A stretch of DNA of 33,216 nt from a virus. The stretch covers positions 1-33,216 of the IMG/VR virus record IMGVR_UViG_3300020165_000084; one strand, 5' to 3'. Made by a program: the position numbers and the translations under genes. Positions 6,231-13,131 of the stretch are shown here, one piece after another (within the stretch, counting starts at the first letter, position 1; every line of letters starts with the position of its first letter). The notes beneath the pieces are model-generated. The model was given only the letters and a program-made list of their open reading frames with translations, was not told where the DNA came from and ran no database searches.

Positions 6231-6944
6231 ATGAAAGACTTTAGACCAAGATTAAAAGGTAATAAACTTAAGGCATTCTTAAATATAACTAAGTCAGAAA
6301 CTAGAGTTTTAGTTATAGGAGATTTACACGAGCCATTCTGTTTAGACTCTTACCTTCAACATTGTAAGGATGTTTATTCTAAATATAATTGTAATAGAGT
6401 CGTTTTTATTGGAGATGTTATAGATAATCACTATTCGTCATATCATGAAGCATCAGCAGATGGTATGGGTGGAGGAGATGAACTTGACTTAGCTATAAAG
6501 AGAATAGGCAGGTGGTATAGAGCGTTTCCTAAAGCAGATGTAACTATTGGTAATCACGATAGGATTATAGCAAGAAAAGCTCAGACAGGAGGTATACCTA
6601 GTAGATGGGTAAGAGATTACTCTGAAGTACTTAACACTCCTAAATGGAACTTTATAGAAAGAGTTGTTATTGATAATGTTCAATATATACATGGAGAAGG
6701 AGGAACTGCTAGAACAAAGTCTAAGGCAGATATGATGTCTACTGTACAAGGTCACTTGCATACTCAATGCTACACAGAGTGGACTGTAGGAGCAAAGTTT
6801 AGAGTCTTTGGCACACAGGTAGGTTGTGGTATAGACCACGAGAAATATGCCTTTGCTTATGCTAAAGCTGGGAAGAAACCAGCTATTGGTTGTGGAGTAG
6901 TTATAGGAGGACATACAGCGATTAACGAACTAATGAATTTATAA
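6231..6944 (+). CDS. Calcineurin-like metallophosphoesterase
   Basis: A 237-residue enzyme with the ordered metal-binding motifs of the family: GDLHEP (30-35), GDVIDNH (61-67), GNHDR (107-111), a His at IHGEG (152-156) and QGHLHT (173-178). These coordinate two metal ions that hydrolyse phosphate esters. The substrate cannot be read from the sequence; phage members include nucleotide and nucleic-acid phosphatases. It starts 1 base after the previous stop, within the nucleotide/DNA metabolism run. Confidence 0.85.
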   Translation: MKDFRPRLKGNKLKAFLNITKSETRVLVIGDLHEPFCLDSYLQHCKDVYSKYNCNRVVFIGDVIDNHYSSYHEASADGMGGGDELDLAIKRIGRWYRAFPKADVTIGNHDRIIARKAQTGGIPSRWVRDYSEVLNTPKWNFIERVVIDNVQYIHGEGGTARTKSKADMMSTVQGHLHTQCYTEWTVGAKFRVFGTQVGCGIDHEKYAFAYAKAGKKPAIGCGVVIGGHTAINELMNL

Positions 6945-6945
6945 T

Positions 6946-7095
6946 ATGTTAAAGAATAAGAAGCATACCATTTCACAGAGAATGGGTAGAATGGAAAGAG
7001 TACTAAGTCAGTTGTATTTAACAAACGTAAGTATGACTGAAAGATTAGATAAACTAGAAAAAGAACTATTTAAAGAAGAAGAAAGTAATGAGTGA
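6946..7095 (+). CDS. Small helical protein, unknown
   Basis: A 49-residue basic then acidic helical protein (ISQRMGRMERVLSQL ... ERLDKLEKELFKEEES) likely forming a coiled coil. It starts 1 base after the phosphoesterase stop and overlaps the next gene by 8 bases. No family is recognised. Confidence 0.6.
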   Translation: MLKNKKHTISQRMGRMERVLSQLYLTNVSMTERLDKLEKELFKEEESNE

Positions 7096-7426
7096 TAGTC
7101 TAAAGAAATACGAAGAGTTAGTTGGTAGCTTACCAACAGATAGTCAAGAGAGAAAAAGAATACCTATATATACAGGACTCATTAAATACTTTCCTGATGC
7201 TGTAGCAGAAGTAGCTAGAGTTTCTTTAATAGGAAACCAACAACATCATCCTGATAAGCCTTTACATTGGGATAGAAACAAGAGTACAGATGAATTAGAT
7301 GCTTTAGCGAGACATTTAATAGAAGCAGGTAAGATAGACTCAGATGGTGTTAGGCACTCAGCTAAGGTAGCTTGGAGAGCTTTAGCTAACTTACAAAAAG
7401 AATTAGAAGGTGAAAAGCTTAATTAG
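7088..7426 (+). CDS. dATP/dGTP diphosphohydrolase N-terminal-type domain protein
   Basis: A 112-residue protein almost entirely made of one conserved domain: RIPIYTGLIKYFPDAVAEVA, SLIGNQQHHPDKPLHW (residues 46-61), LARHLIEAG, and DGVRHSAKVAWRALANLQ (84-101). This is the domain described as dATP/dGTP diphosphohydrolase N-terminal (formerly DUF5664) in phages. It is helical, with conserved His and Asp residues that suggest metal-dependent nucleotide binding. It stands alone here without a C-terminal partner. It may change the host dNTP pool or serve a modified-base pathway, but no base-modifying enzyme is seen in this window. Confidence 0.7.
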   Translation: MSDSLKKYEELVGSLPTDSQERKRIPIYTGLIKYFPDAVAEVARVSLIGNQQHHPDKPLHWDRNKSTDELDALARHLIEAGKIDSDGVRHSAKVAWRALANLQKELEGEKLN

Positions 7427-7811
7427 AAATAGCAATCAAACAAAGCAAGGTTTAGACTTTACAGGCGTACAGAATGGTAAGATACACCCTTCTGATATAG
7501 ATGCTGTGTTAGAGTTTGATAACAAGGCTTTAATATTAATGGAAGTTAAAAGAGCTGGTAACTCTATTCCTACAGGACAAAGACTCCTGTTAGAAAGAAT
7601 ATGTGATAGTTGGCATACAGACAAAGGTATTGCTTTATATGTAACGCATAATTACTTAGATGATACCAGAGACATTCCTTTAGTTAAATGTTTTGTTAAT
7701 GGTTGTTATTATAAGGGTAAGTGGTCTAAGGTAGGTAACGAGCCTTTAATTAATGTTTTGAATAAATTAGGCTTTAATTGGAATATAAGTAAATTAATGT
7801 TTGATAATTAA
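7410..7811 (+). CDS. PD-(D/E)XK-like nuclease-fold protein
   Basis: A 133-residue protein. The segment GKIHPSDIDAVLEF (23-36) followed by ALILMEVKRAG (40-50) gives the D...ExK pattern of PD-(D/E)XK nucleases, with the following PTGQRLLLERICDSW as the usual supporting helix. The rest has strands and no other motif. The start is GTG at 7410, overlapping the previous gene by 17 bases; the first in-frame ATG falls inside the active-site region, so GTG is needed. A repair or resolvase-type nuclease is likely. The last codons overlap the next promoter's -33 box. Confidence 0.6.
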   Translation: MKSLIRNSNQTKQGLDFTGVQNGKIHPSDIDAVLEFDNKALILMEVKRAGNSIPTGQRLLLERICDSWHTDKGIALYVTHNYLDDTRDIPLVKCFVNGCYYKGKWSKVGNEPLINVLNKLGFNWNISKLMFDN

Positions 7812-7830
7812 AATAATTATATTATATTGC
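7800..7830 (+). promoter_or_regulatory. Early promoter, TTTG-N19-TATATTGC
   Basis: TTTG (7800-7803), 19 bases, TATATTGC (7823-7830), then an A-rich leader to ATG 7858. It is the third copy of the early promoter pattern and its -33 box overlaps the coding end of the previous gene. Confidence 0.7.
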
Positions 7831-7857
7831 AGACATAAACAATAAAACAAAAGCAAT

Positions 7858-8079
7858 ATGAAAAAAGAAGTAACAGTTGAATACGATGACATAGTATTAG
7901 TTCTTGTAGGAGATTATCAAAAAGGACAAGATGGTAGTTATATGCACCCAGATATTAGTAGTGATTTCAATTGTCATCAAGTGTTTTCTGGAGGACAAGA
8001 CATTATAGATATACTACAACAAAACATTATAGAAGAACTAGAAGAAGAAGCAGTTAAAAACTTAGAAGAAGTATGGTAG
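7858..8079 (+). CDS. Small acidic protein, unknown
   Basis: A 73-residue protein with an N-terminal strand-rich half (EVTVEYDDIVLVLVGDYQKGQDG) and an acidic helical end (IIEELEEEAVKNLEEV). It follows the third early promoter and overlaps the exonuclease gene by 7 bases. No family is recognised. Confidence 0.65.
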   Translation: MKKEVTVEYDDIVLVLVGDYQKGQDGSYMHPDISSDFNCHQVFSGGQDIIDILQQNIIEELEEEAVKNLEEVW

Positions 8080-8759
8080 CATTGTTTGATGCAGATAGTT
8101 TAGTATGGGCATCATCTTATGGTGTTGAAGAGGATATTGATTTAGCTATAGAAAAGTATAATGATTCCTTTACAAACATAATATACGATTTGAATGAAAT
8201 ATATGATATATCAGAAGTAATAACCTTTAACAATAGTAAGGGTAACTTTAGAAAGATATTAGATACCAACTATAAAGCTAATAGAAAGTCTTCAGGAATA
8301 CCTAGTGTTTTAACACATCTTCATGATTATGTAACAGAAACTTATAATAGTGTAAGTAAATATAGTTTAGAGACAGATGACTTAGTTGCTACTTATTGGA
8401 GTAATATAGCAGAAGAAGATGGTAGAGATACTGTGATTATAGTTTCTATAGATAAAGACTATAAGCAACTGCCAGCTTTAATATACAACTATCACTACAA
8501 ACATAGATGTGTATATGATATAGAACCTGTAGAAGCTTTATATAACTTTTATGAGCAAATGATTATAGGAGATAGTATAGACAATGTAAACTACTGTAAA
8601 GGGTATGGTAAGAAGTATGCTGAGAAATTGCTAAAAGATTGTACAAGTCATTATCAATTTACTAAGAAAGTATATGAATTATTCACAACAATATACAAGA
8701 GCAAAGCTAAGTTAAAATACATACAATGTTATAACTTGCTAAAGTTAAGAACTGAATGA
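8073..8759 (+). CDS. 5'-3' exonuclease, FEN/PIN family
   Basis: A 228-residue flap-endonuclease-type nuclease, related to phage 5'-3' exonucleases and the small domain of DNA polymerase I. Acidic metal-binding motifs occur in order: LFDADSL (Asp6, Asp8), ETDDLVA (Glu100, Asp102, Asp103), SIDKDYKQLP (Asp127, Asp129) and GDSIDNV (Asp167, Asp170), followed by the helix-hairpin-helix KGYGKKYAEKLL (176-187). It would remove RNA primers and flaps or make 3' tails for the ERF protein. Length is normal. It overlaps both neighbours by a few bases. Confidence 0.85.
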   Translation: MVALFDADSLVWASSYGVEEDIDLAIEKYNDSFTNIIYDLNEIYDISEVITFNNSKGNFRKILDTNYKANRKSSGIPSVLTHLHDYVTETYNSVSKYSLETDDLVATYWSNIAEEDGRDTVIIVSIDKDYKQLPALIYNYHYKHRCVYDIEPVEALYNFYEQMIIGDSIDNVNYCKGYGKKYAEKLLKDCTSHYQFTKKVYELFTTIYKSKAKLKYIQCYNLLKLRTE

Positions 8760-9025
8760 ATGAAGGTTTATCGAATAAAACTATTAATGAATATTTTATG
8801 CTAACCTTGTATGAGATAGAACAAGGAACTCTATATGAAGATATAGAAAAAATGTTAAAGGAATACGAAGAAAGAGAAATGTATTTAGAGTGTGCTGGAA
8901 TAAATAAAGCAATGGAATATTCTAAATTTAACTCACTAGTTTCAATAACAAAACAATTAAATGAGTACGAACAATTAAACAGAATAAAAATTATAAACGA
9001 AGATGAAAACAACACAAGAGATTAA
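8756..9025 (+). CDS. Acidic helical protein, unknown
   Basis: An 89-residue protein, almost all helix and rich in Glu (EDIEKMLKEYEEREMYLE). It overlaps the exonuclease stop by 4 bases and the DnaA-like gene by 23 bases. No family is recognised; the tight packing shows it is a real gene of the replication operon. Confidence 0.6.
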   Translation: MNEGLSNKTINEYFMLTLYEIEQGTLYEDIEKMLKEYEEREMYLECAGINKAMEYSKFNSLVSITKQLNEYEQLNRIKIINEDENNTRD

Positions 9026-9455
9026 AGACGCAATAGAACAAAGAACAGGATTAAAGCTAGACTTTAAAAGTAGAAGAAGAGAATTTGTTTATTGTAGGGC
9101 AGTTTACTTTAAGTTATGTAGAGAAAACACAGAGCTTAGTTTAGATGAAATATCTAAGACTTTAGGAATGAGTCACGCTAATGTAATACACTCCTTAAGG
9201 AATACATTCCCTTTAATAGCAAAGCATGAAGATAAGTATAATTCAATGTATAAAATACTTAAATCTCCTGACCCTATAGAAGATGTTCAAGAGAAATACA
9301 TAAGACTTAAAGAAGATTATGAAGCTTTACTTGAATCAACAAAAGCTCCTGATGATGCAGAGTTAGTAGATATGATAAGACAAATACCTGAACAACAAAT
9401 AGATGTAGCAAAGCTTAGAATAAATGCTATGGTACAAATGCTAAAAACATATTAA
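9003..9455 (+). CDS. DnaA domain IV-like DNA-binding protein
   Basis: A 150-residue protein whose first 70 residues resemble the DNA-binding domain IV of DnaA: RRREFVYCRAVYFKLCRENTELSL is split here as RRREFVYCRAVYFKLC (24-39) and TELSLDEISKTLGMSHANVIHSLRN (43-67), where SHANVIHSL corresponds to the DnaA signature DHxTVxHA. There is no ATPase domain. The C-terminal half is a long helix. It could bind an origin on the phage genome or DnaA boxes on the host chromosome and so help phage replication or block host initiation. The domain match is clear; the role is inferred. Confidence 0.7.
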   Translation: MKTTQEIKDAIEQRTGLKLDFKSRRREFVYCRAVYFKLCRENTELSLDEISKTLGMSHANVIHSLRNTFPLIAKHEDKYNSMYKILKSPDPIEDVQEKYIRLKEDYEALLESTKAPDDAELVDMIRQIPEQQIDVAKLRINAMVQMLKTY

Positions 9456-9456
9456 G

Positions 9457-9663
9457 ATGAACAAGAAAGAAACAATTAAATTAAGTCTATTAATAGTATT
9501 ATTATGTTACTGTTTTTTTAGATTAGGTCAAGGTAATCCAGAAGTAATAACAAAAGAAGTTATTAAGGAAGTAGAAGTAAGCGACAAAGGATTTTGTGTA
9601 GCTTGTTATAAGAAACATAACTATGATGAGATGTTCTTATTAGTGAATGGTTATACAGATTAA
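9457..9663 (+). CDS. Small membrane-anchored protein, unknown
   Basis: A 68-residue protein with a basic N-terminus, one hydrophobic span (about 8-24, IKLSLLIVLLCYCFFRL), and a polar part with the coil-like ITKEVIKEVEV and a CVAC motif (47-50). It may be an anchored spanin-like or inner-membrane protein; it is not next to the lysis genes, so this is only a guess. It overlaps its downstream neighbour by 1 base. Confidence 0.6.
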   Translation: MNKKETIKLSLLIVLLCYCFFRLGQGNPEVITKEVIKEVEVSDKGFCVACYKKHNYDEMFLLVNGYTD

Positions 9664-9878
9664 TGTACCTAGAGAACCTAAGGCAGAAAGCTTTAAGATG
9701 GTGTTTTAAGAATGACTTTGTTATATACCCTGTAACTAAAAACAATAAGGATTATAATATAGTTATAGAGAAAGGACTAAAGAAAGTATTTATTGAAGAT
9801 GTATATACTAAAACAACTATACATCAAGGTATTACAGATATATACTTAAAGTTATACAAAAAACATAATACTAAATAA
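9663..9878 (+). CDS. Small basic protein, unknown
   Basis: A 71-residue basic protein (YLENLRQKALRWCFKNDF ... YLKLYKKHNTK). Its ATG overlaps the preceding stop and its own stop lies 1 base before the late-type motif in front of the small terminase. It is the last gene of the early block. No family is recognised. Confidence 0.6.
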   Translation: MYLENLRQKALRWCFKNDFVIYPVTKNNKDYNIVIEKGLKKVFIEDVYTKTTIHQGITDIYLKLYKKHNTK

Positions 9879-9879
9879 T

Positions 9880-9894
9880 CGTTATCATATTATG
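9880..9894 (+). promoter_or_regulatory. CGTTATCA motif abutting start codon, site A
   Basis: CGTTATCATATTATG: the octamer CGTTATCA followed by TATT and the ATG of the small terminase gene. The same layout occurs at 14845, 22490 and 25772, each at the head of a late transcription unit. Candidate late promoter element or start-site signal. Confidence 0.6.
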
Positions 9895-10290
9895 GCTAGA
9901 GCAAAAAAGAATAAATCACAAGAGATAAAACCTACAGACGGTAGGAAACATAATAAAAGACTTGCACCTAAACCTATATCTACTACAAATAAATTACCAT
10001 CAGCTAGACAGAATAAAGCTAAGAAAGATAGGATAGCATCTTATGCTACCTCAGCTATGAAAGATGTATTTGGTAGCGAGAAAGAAGCGTTTAAACACCT
10101 AGCAAGTTTAGCTAAGAATAACTTTACTCATATGAAGTTATTACTAGAGTATGCTTATGGTAAACCTTCTGATAGTATTGATGCAGTTAAAAAGTCTGGT
10201 AAGGTTCAAGTTCCTGTAATAAATTTCTTTAACAATAAAGATATACAAAACATAGAAGATACAATAGATGTAACTCCAGACGATGAATAG
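9892..10290 (+). CDS. Terminase small subunit-like
   Basis: A 132-residue protein directly before the large terminase and overlapping it by 8 bases, the usual terS place. The N-terminal 50 residues are very basic, with Lys/Arg clusters (RAKKNKS, DGRKHNKR, RQNKAKKDR). A helical core follows (KDVFGSEKEAFKHLASLAKN, HMKLLLEYAYGKPSD at about 85-99), then an acidic tail EDTIDVTPDDE. The YAYGKP segment is common in small terminases of this kind. It would recognise phage DNA and start packaging. The ATG is fixed by the CGTTATCA motif immediately upstream. Confidence 0.75.
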   Translation: MARAKKNKSQEIKPTDGRKHNKRLAPKPISTTNKLPSARQNKAKKDRIASYATSAMKDVFGSEKEAFKHLASLAKNNFTHMKLLLEYAYGKPSDSIDAVKKSGKVQVPVINFFNNKDIQNIEDTIDVTPDDE

Positions 10291-11497
10291 TAATATAAAT
10301 CTACATAGTAAATACATTCCTTTGTTTCAATCTAAGAGCAGATACTATATTGTAACTGGTGGTAGAGGTTCAGGTAAATCATTTGGTGTAGCTTTGTTTC
10401 TACTTAACCTAACGTATGAAGAAGGGCACAAAGTATTGTTTACTAGATATACTTTAACATCAGCTAACACCTCTATTATTCCTGAGTTTATTGAGAAGAT
10501 AGACCTGATGAATGTACACGCAGACTTTAGGATAACTAAAGATGAGATTATAAATCTTAAGACAGGTAGCTCGATAATGTTTAAAGGGATACGAACATCC
10601 TCTGGTAACCAGACAGCAGCTCTAAAGTCCTTAAATGGCGTTACAACCTTTGTTGTAGATGAAGCAGAAGAGCTTATGGAAGAAGATGTGTTTAACAAGA
10701 TAGACTTTTCTATACGTTCACAGAATAAACAGAATAGATGTATTTTAATATTAAACCCTGCTACAAAAGAGCATTGGATATATCAAAGGTATTTTTTATA
10801 TAAAAGTATAAAAGGTGGTTTTAATGGCATGAAAGATGATGCAACTTATATACATACTACATACGAAGATAATAAAGACAATCTGTCAGACTCATTCTTA
10901 ACACAGTTATATGAGATGAAGAGAAGAAACCCTTCTAAGTTTGAGCACGTTATCTTAGGTGGTTGGATGGAGAAAGCTGAAGGAACAATTATAAGGAATT
11001 GGAAAGTAGGAGAGTTTGCTCAGACAGAATTAACCTGTTATGGTCAAGATTTCGGTTTTTCTATGGATATGACAACACTTGTAAAGGTTTCTATTGATAA
11101 AGAGGTTAGAAAGGTATATGTTAAAGAAATATACGGAAAAACTGGTTTATCTACTTCTGACATAGCATTTAGGAATAGACAGGAATGTGCAGCAGATTTA
11201 ATAATATGTGATAGTGCAGAACCTAGACTTATAAATGAGTTAAGAAACACAGGACTAAACATAAGACCTACTATTAAGAAGAAGGGTAGTATACTATCTG
11301 GCATTGCTTTAATGCAAGACTATGAGATTATAGTAGAGAGAAACTCTAGTGGTATTATACGAGAGCTAAACAACTATGTATGGCATGATAAAGGAGAGAA
11401 ACCAATAGATAAGTACAATCACTTTATAGATGCAATAAGATATTCTTTACAATATTTAATTCAAGGAGTCAATTCTGGAAAATATGTTATCCGATAA
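10283..11497 (+). CDS. terL: Terminase large subunit
   Basis: The 404-residue packaging motor and headful or end-cutting nuclease. ATPase: Walker A GGRGSGKS (26-33), Walker B TTFVVDEAEE (121-130) with the catalytic Glu, coupling motif ILILNPAT (154-161). Nuclease (RNase H-like): Asp256 in GQDFGFS, Asp310 in IICDSAEP, Asp383 in NHFIDAIRY. All key residues are present and the length matches the Terminase_3/PBSX-like group. It ends 3 bases before an unusual repeat array, and unlike most phages the portal gene does not follow; the portal is about 15 kb further on. Confidence 0.95.
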   Translation: MNSNINLHSKYIPLFQSKSRYYIVTGGRGSGKSFGVALFLLNLTYEEGHKVLFTRYTLTSANTSIIPEFIEKIDLMNVHADFRITKDEIINLKTGSSIMFKGIRTSSGNQTAALKSLNGVTTFVVDEAEELMEEDVFNKIDFSIRSQNKQNRCILILNPATKEHWIYQRYFLYKSIKGGFNGMKDDATYIHTTYEDNKDNLSDSFLTQLYEMKRRNPSKFEHVILGGWMEKAEGTIIRNWKVGEFAQTELTCYGQDFGFSMDMTTLVKVSIDKEVRKVYVKEIYGKTGLSTSDIAFRNRQECAADLIICDSAEPRLINELRNTGLNIRPTIKKKGSILSGIALMQDYEIIVERNSSGIIRELNNYVWHDKGEKPIDKYNHFIDAIRYSLQYLIQGVNSGKYVIR

Positions 11498-11500
11498 TTT

Positions 11501-11605
11501 GTTTAACATTAAGGTGTTTAACATTATGGGGTCTGTTTAATATTATGCCTTGTTTAACATTATCCCCTGTTTAACATTATGGGGGTCGTTTAACATTATC
11601 CCCCC
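11501..11605 (+). repeat. Six GTTTAACATTA repeats with alternating G and C runs
   Basis: Six copies of GTTTAACATTA(T), starting at 11501, 11516, 11535 (one mismatch, AATATTA), 11552, 11569 and 11588, spaced 15-19 bases. Copies 2 and 5 are followed by GGGG or GGGGG, copies 4 and 6 by CCCC or CCCCCC, and copy 3 by GCCT. The G and C runs can pair as hairpins, for example 11581-11585 with 11600-11604, or in alternative ways. It starts 3 bases after terL. It may be a packaging site, a protein-binding iteron array, or an RNA switch. Confidence 0.85.
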
Positions 11606-11750
11606 TTCTACTATTTAGATTTATTCTAAATAATATCTGTATTCTTACACAATTATAAAAACAAATTAAGCCAGTAGAAAAGCATAAAATATTTTTGTAG
11701 TGTCAAATATATTTTGTATACACGCACGCACGCAATATTAAAGGTGCATA
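11606..11750. other. Intergenic region with hairpin and ACGC tandem
   Basis: No gene is visible. There is a perfect 8-bp inverted repeat TATTTAGA (11612-11619) / TCTAAATA (11625-11632) with a 5-base loop, and a short tandem of three CACG/ACGC units at 11721-11733, which is striking in DNA this A+T-rich. Neither has an obvious function; the hairpin might end terL transcripts although no T run follows. Confidence 0.4.
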
Positions 11751-11753
11751 AAA

Positions 11754-11822
11754 TTTTAACATAATTTTAACAAAATTTTAACATTTACTTTTCTACTTAT
11801 TTATATTAGTTTTATATATTTG
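11754..11822 (+). promoter_or_regulatory. Phased TTTTAAC repeats with TATATTTG promoter, cassette 1
   Basis: TTTTAAC occurs at 11754, 11765 and 11776, exactly 11 bases apart, and is followed by the promoter box TATATTTG (11815-11822). The leader ends TATTAACTAAAAACAAAAACAATG. The whole arrangement is repeated at 13034-13091. It drives the small-gene block from 11852. The one-turn spacing suggests an activator or bent-DNA element. Confidence 0.6.
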
Positions 11823-11851
11823 ATTATAATTATTAACTAAAAACAAAAACA

Positions 11852-12022
11852 ATGGATAAACAAAAATTAATAAAACAAATAACAATTCAAATTGAAGATT
11901 TACAATCTGACTTGTGCTCTGAGTGGATAAACGAAGACCAAAAAAGAAAAGGACAAACTATAAACGACTTACAAAGCTTGAAAACTGTTTTAGGTCATAT
12001 TATTACTTTACAAACATTATAA
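11852..12022 (+). CDS. Small protein, unknown
   Basis: A 56-codon frame whose ATG follows the cassette 1 leader. The protein is helical and polar (KQKLIKQITIQIEDLQSDL ... NDLQSLKTVLGHIITLQ). It is the first of a run of tiny genes placed between the terminase and the tail genes. A longer frame that overlaps it from 11923 is only an upstream extension of the next gene and lacks a good start. Confidence 0.6.
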   Translation: MDKQKLIKQITIQIEDLQSDLCSEWINEDQKRKGQTINDLQSLKTVLGHIITLQTL

Positions 12023-12036
12023 AACAAAATAAAACT

Positions 12037-12381
12037 ATGAAAGACTTTAATAAATATTTATTCTTAGATAATTTAAAAGAGGATATAAAAGAAGAAATTA
12101 AAAGCGGAAATTTAAACGATGAAAGTGAAATAAATTTATATATATTTGAGGAAATTGACAGAGCTGTAATATATTATTCTCATTGCTTCCAAATAATGAT
12201 AGATTTTAACGCCTATGATTTCGAAGGGTGTAAAAATGTTACTGAGTTAGCTTATCAAGTATTAGAGGACTTTGTTTGGTCTGAAATGACAGATTTAACT
12301 GAGCTACTAGATGAAGCAAAAGAAGAAACAGAAAAAACAATATTAACTATTGAAGAAGTTAAAAGACAATTAAAAAAATAA
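12037..12381 (+). CDS. Acidic protein, unknown
   Basis: A 114-residue strongly acidic protein beginning MKDFNKYLFLDNLKEDI. The frame is open back to 11923, but ATG 12037 is preceded by an A-rich leader and avoids overlap with the gene upstream, so it is chosen. It has a helix around residues 38-56 with aromatic residues (EEIDRAVIYYSHCFQI) and a Glu-rich C-terminus. Acidic small phage proteins are often DNA mimics or inhibitors, but nothing here proves that. Confidence 0.6.
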   Translation: MKDFNKYLFLDNLKEDIKEEIKSGNLNDESEINLYIFEEIDRAVIYYSHCFQIMIDFNAYDFEGCKNVTELAYQVLEDFVWSEMTDLTELLDEAKEETEKTILTIEEVKRQLKK

Positions 12382-12385
12382 AGAT

Positions 12386-12544
12386 ATGGAAAACAAAGAA
12401 GCTATAAAATTATTAGATAATGTATATTCTTTAATAATGCATAAAATTAATAATAAGAATAGTAATAAACTATATAGAATATCACAAGTACAAAATGTAT
12501 TAAATATGATAGATGATTTACAAAACGAAATAGAACAATTATAA
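12386..12544 (+). CDS. Small helical protein, unknown
   Basis: A 52-codon frame, ATG 4 bases after the previous stop. It is Asn/Lys-rich in the middle (INNKNSNKLYR) with a helical end (NVLNMIDDLQNEIEQL). No family is recognised. Confidence 0.55.
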   Translation: MENKEAIKLLDNVYSLIMHKINNKNSNKLYRISQVQNVLNMIDDLQNEIEQL

Positions 12545-12556
12545 AAAAATAATATT

Positions 12557-12736
12557 ATGACAAAAGAAAAACAACAAAGAAATAAATTAATTGATTTTAT
12601 TCTTGACTTTGCAGGTGATGAAATAGAAACAACAAACGATGCTTTAAAACTTGCAAGAATGACAAACGAAGAATTAAAAGAAGATATTAAAAGTATTAAA
12701 GAATATTATAAAAGAGAACATAAAACAACAATATAA
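12557..12736 (+). CDS. Small charged protein, unknown
   Basis: A 59-codon frame. The protein is charged and helical (KLIDFILDFAGDEIETTNDALKLARMTNEELKEDI). The spacing to both neighbours is 12 bases, as expected for a co-transcribed gene. No family is recognised. Confidence 0.55.
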   Translation: MTKEKQQRNKLIDFILDFAGDEIETTNDALKLARMTNEELKEDIKSIKEYYKREHKTTI

Positions 12737-12748
12737 AAACTAAACAAC

Positions 12749-13039
12749 ATGAGAAAAATAACAAAAGAGAGCACAAAAGCTTTTTTTAATAATACTAATT
12801 ATAGTAAATCAAATACATTTATTGTAAATAATAAATTCTATTTGCACAATAATTTAATAGCTGAAATAAAAGATAATAAATTAATATTGTCTAATTGTGG
12901 TTGGTTCAGTAATACCACAAAAGAAAGATTAAACGGAATTTTAGAGTATATTGGTAAACCGTTAATATATCAGAAAAACTTTATCTGGTATTTAAATGGC
13001 AATAAATGGAACGGCAACAGAACAGAAATAAAATTTTAA
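12749..13039 (+). CDS. Conserved phage protein, GWFSNTTKERLN family
   Basis: A 96-residue protein starting MRKITKESTKAF and containing the motif CGWFSNTTKERLNGIL (50-65) and a closing FIWYLNGNKWNG (78-89). I recall this combination from small proteins of many unrelated phages, always of unknown function. The sequence predicts a small strand-rich fold with two conserved Trp-Asn segments near the end. It closes the first small-gene unit; the stop is directly followed by the second phased-repeat cassette. Confidence 0.65.
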   Translation: MRKITKESTKAFFNNTNYSKSNTFIVNNKFYLHNNLIAEIKDNKLILSNCGWFSNTTKERLNGILEYIGKPLIYQKNFIWYLNGNKWNGNRTEIKF

Positions 13040-13091
13040 CATAATTTTAACATTTCTTTAACAGTTAATTAGATATAAGTTTATATATTTG
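13034..13091 (+). promoter_or_regulatory. Phased TTTTAAC repeats with TATATTTG promoter, cassette 2
   Basis: TTTTAAC at 13034 and 13045 and CTTTAAC at 13056, each 11 bases apart, then TATATTTG at 13084-13091 and a leader ending TATTAACTAAAAACAAAACAATG. The first repeat starts in the last codons of the previous gene. Relative to the promoter box the repeats lie at -50, -39 and -28; in cassette 1 they lie at -61, -50 and -39, so they stay on the same face of the helix. Confidence 0.6.
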
Positions 13092-13131
13092 AGTATAACA
13101 AAAACAAATAATATTAACTAAAAACAAAACA

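Noticed and set aside
11501-11605. A CRISPR array
   Set aside because: Repeats are only 11-12 bases and the spacers 3-8 bases; no cas genes are present.
11923-12036. An N-terminal extension (MDKRRPKKKRTNYKR...) of the acidic 12037 gene
   Set aside because: It overlaps the well-supported 11852-12022 gene and its basic composition differs from the rest; the ATG at 12037 has a good A-rich leader.
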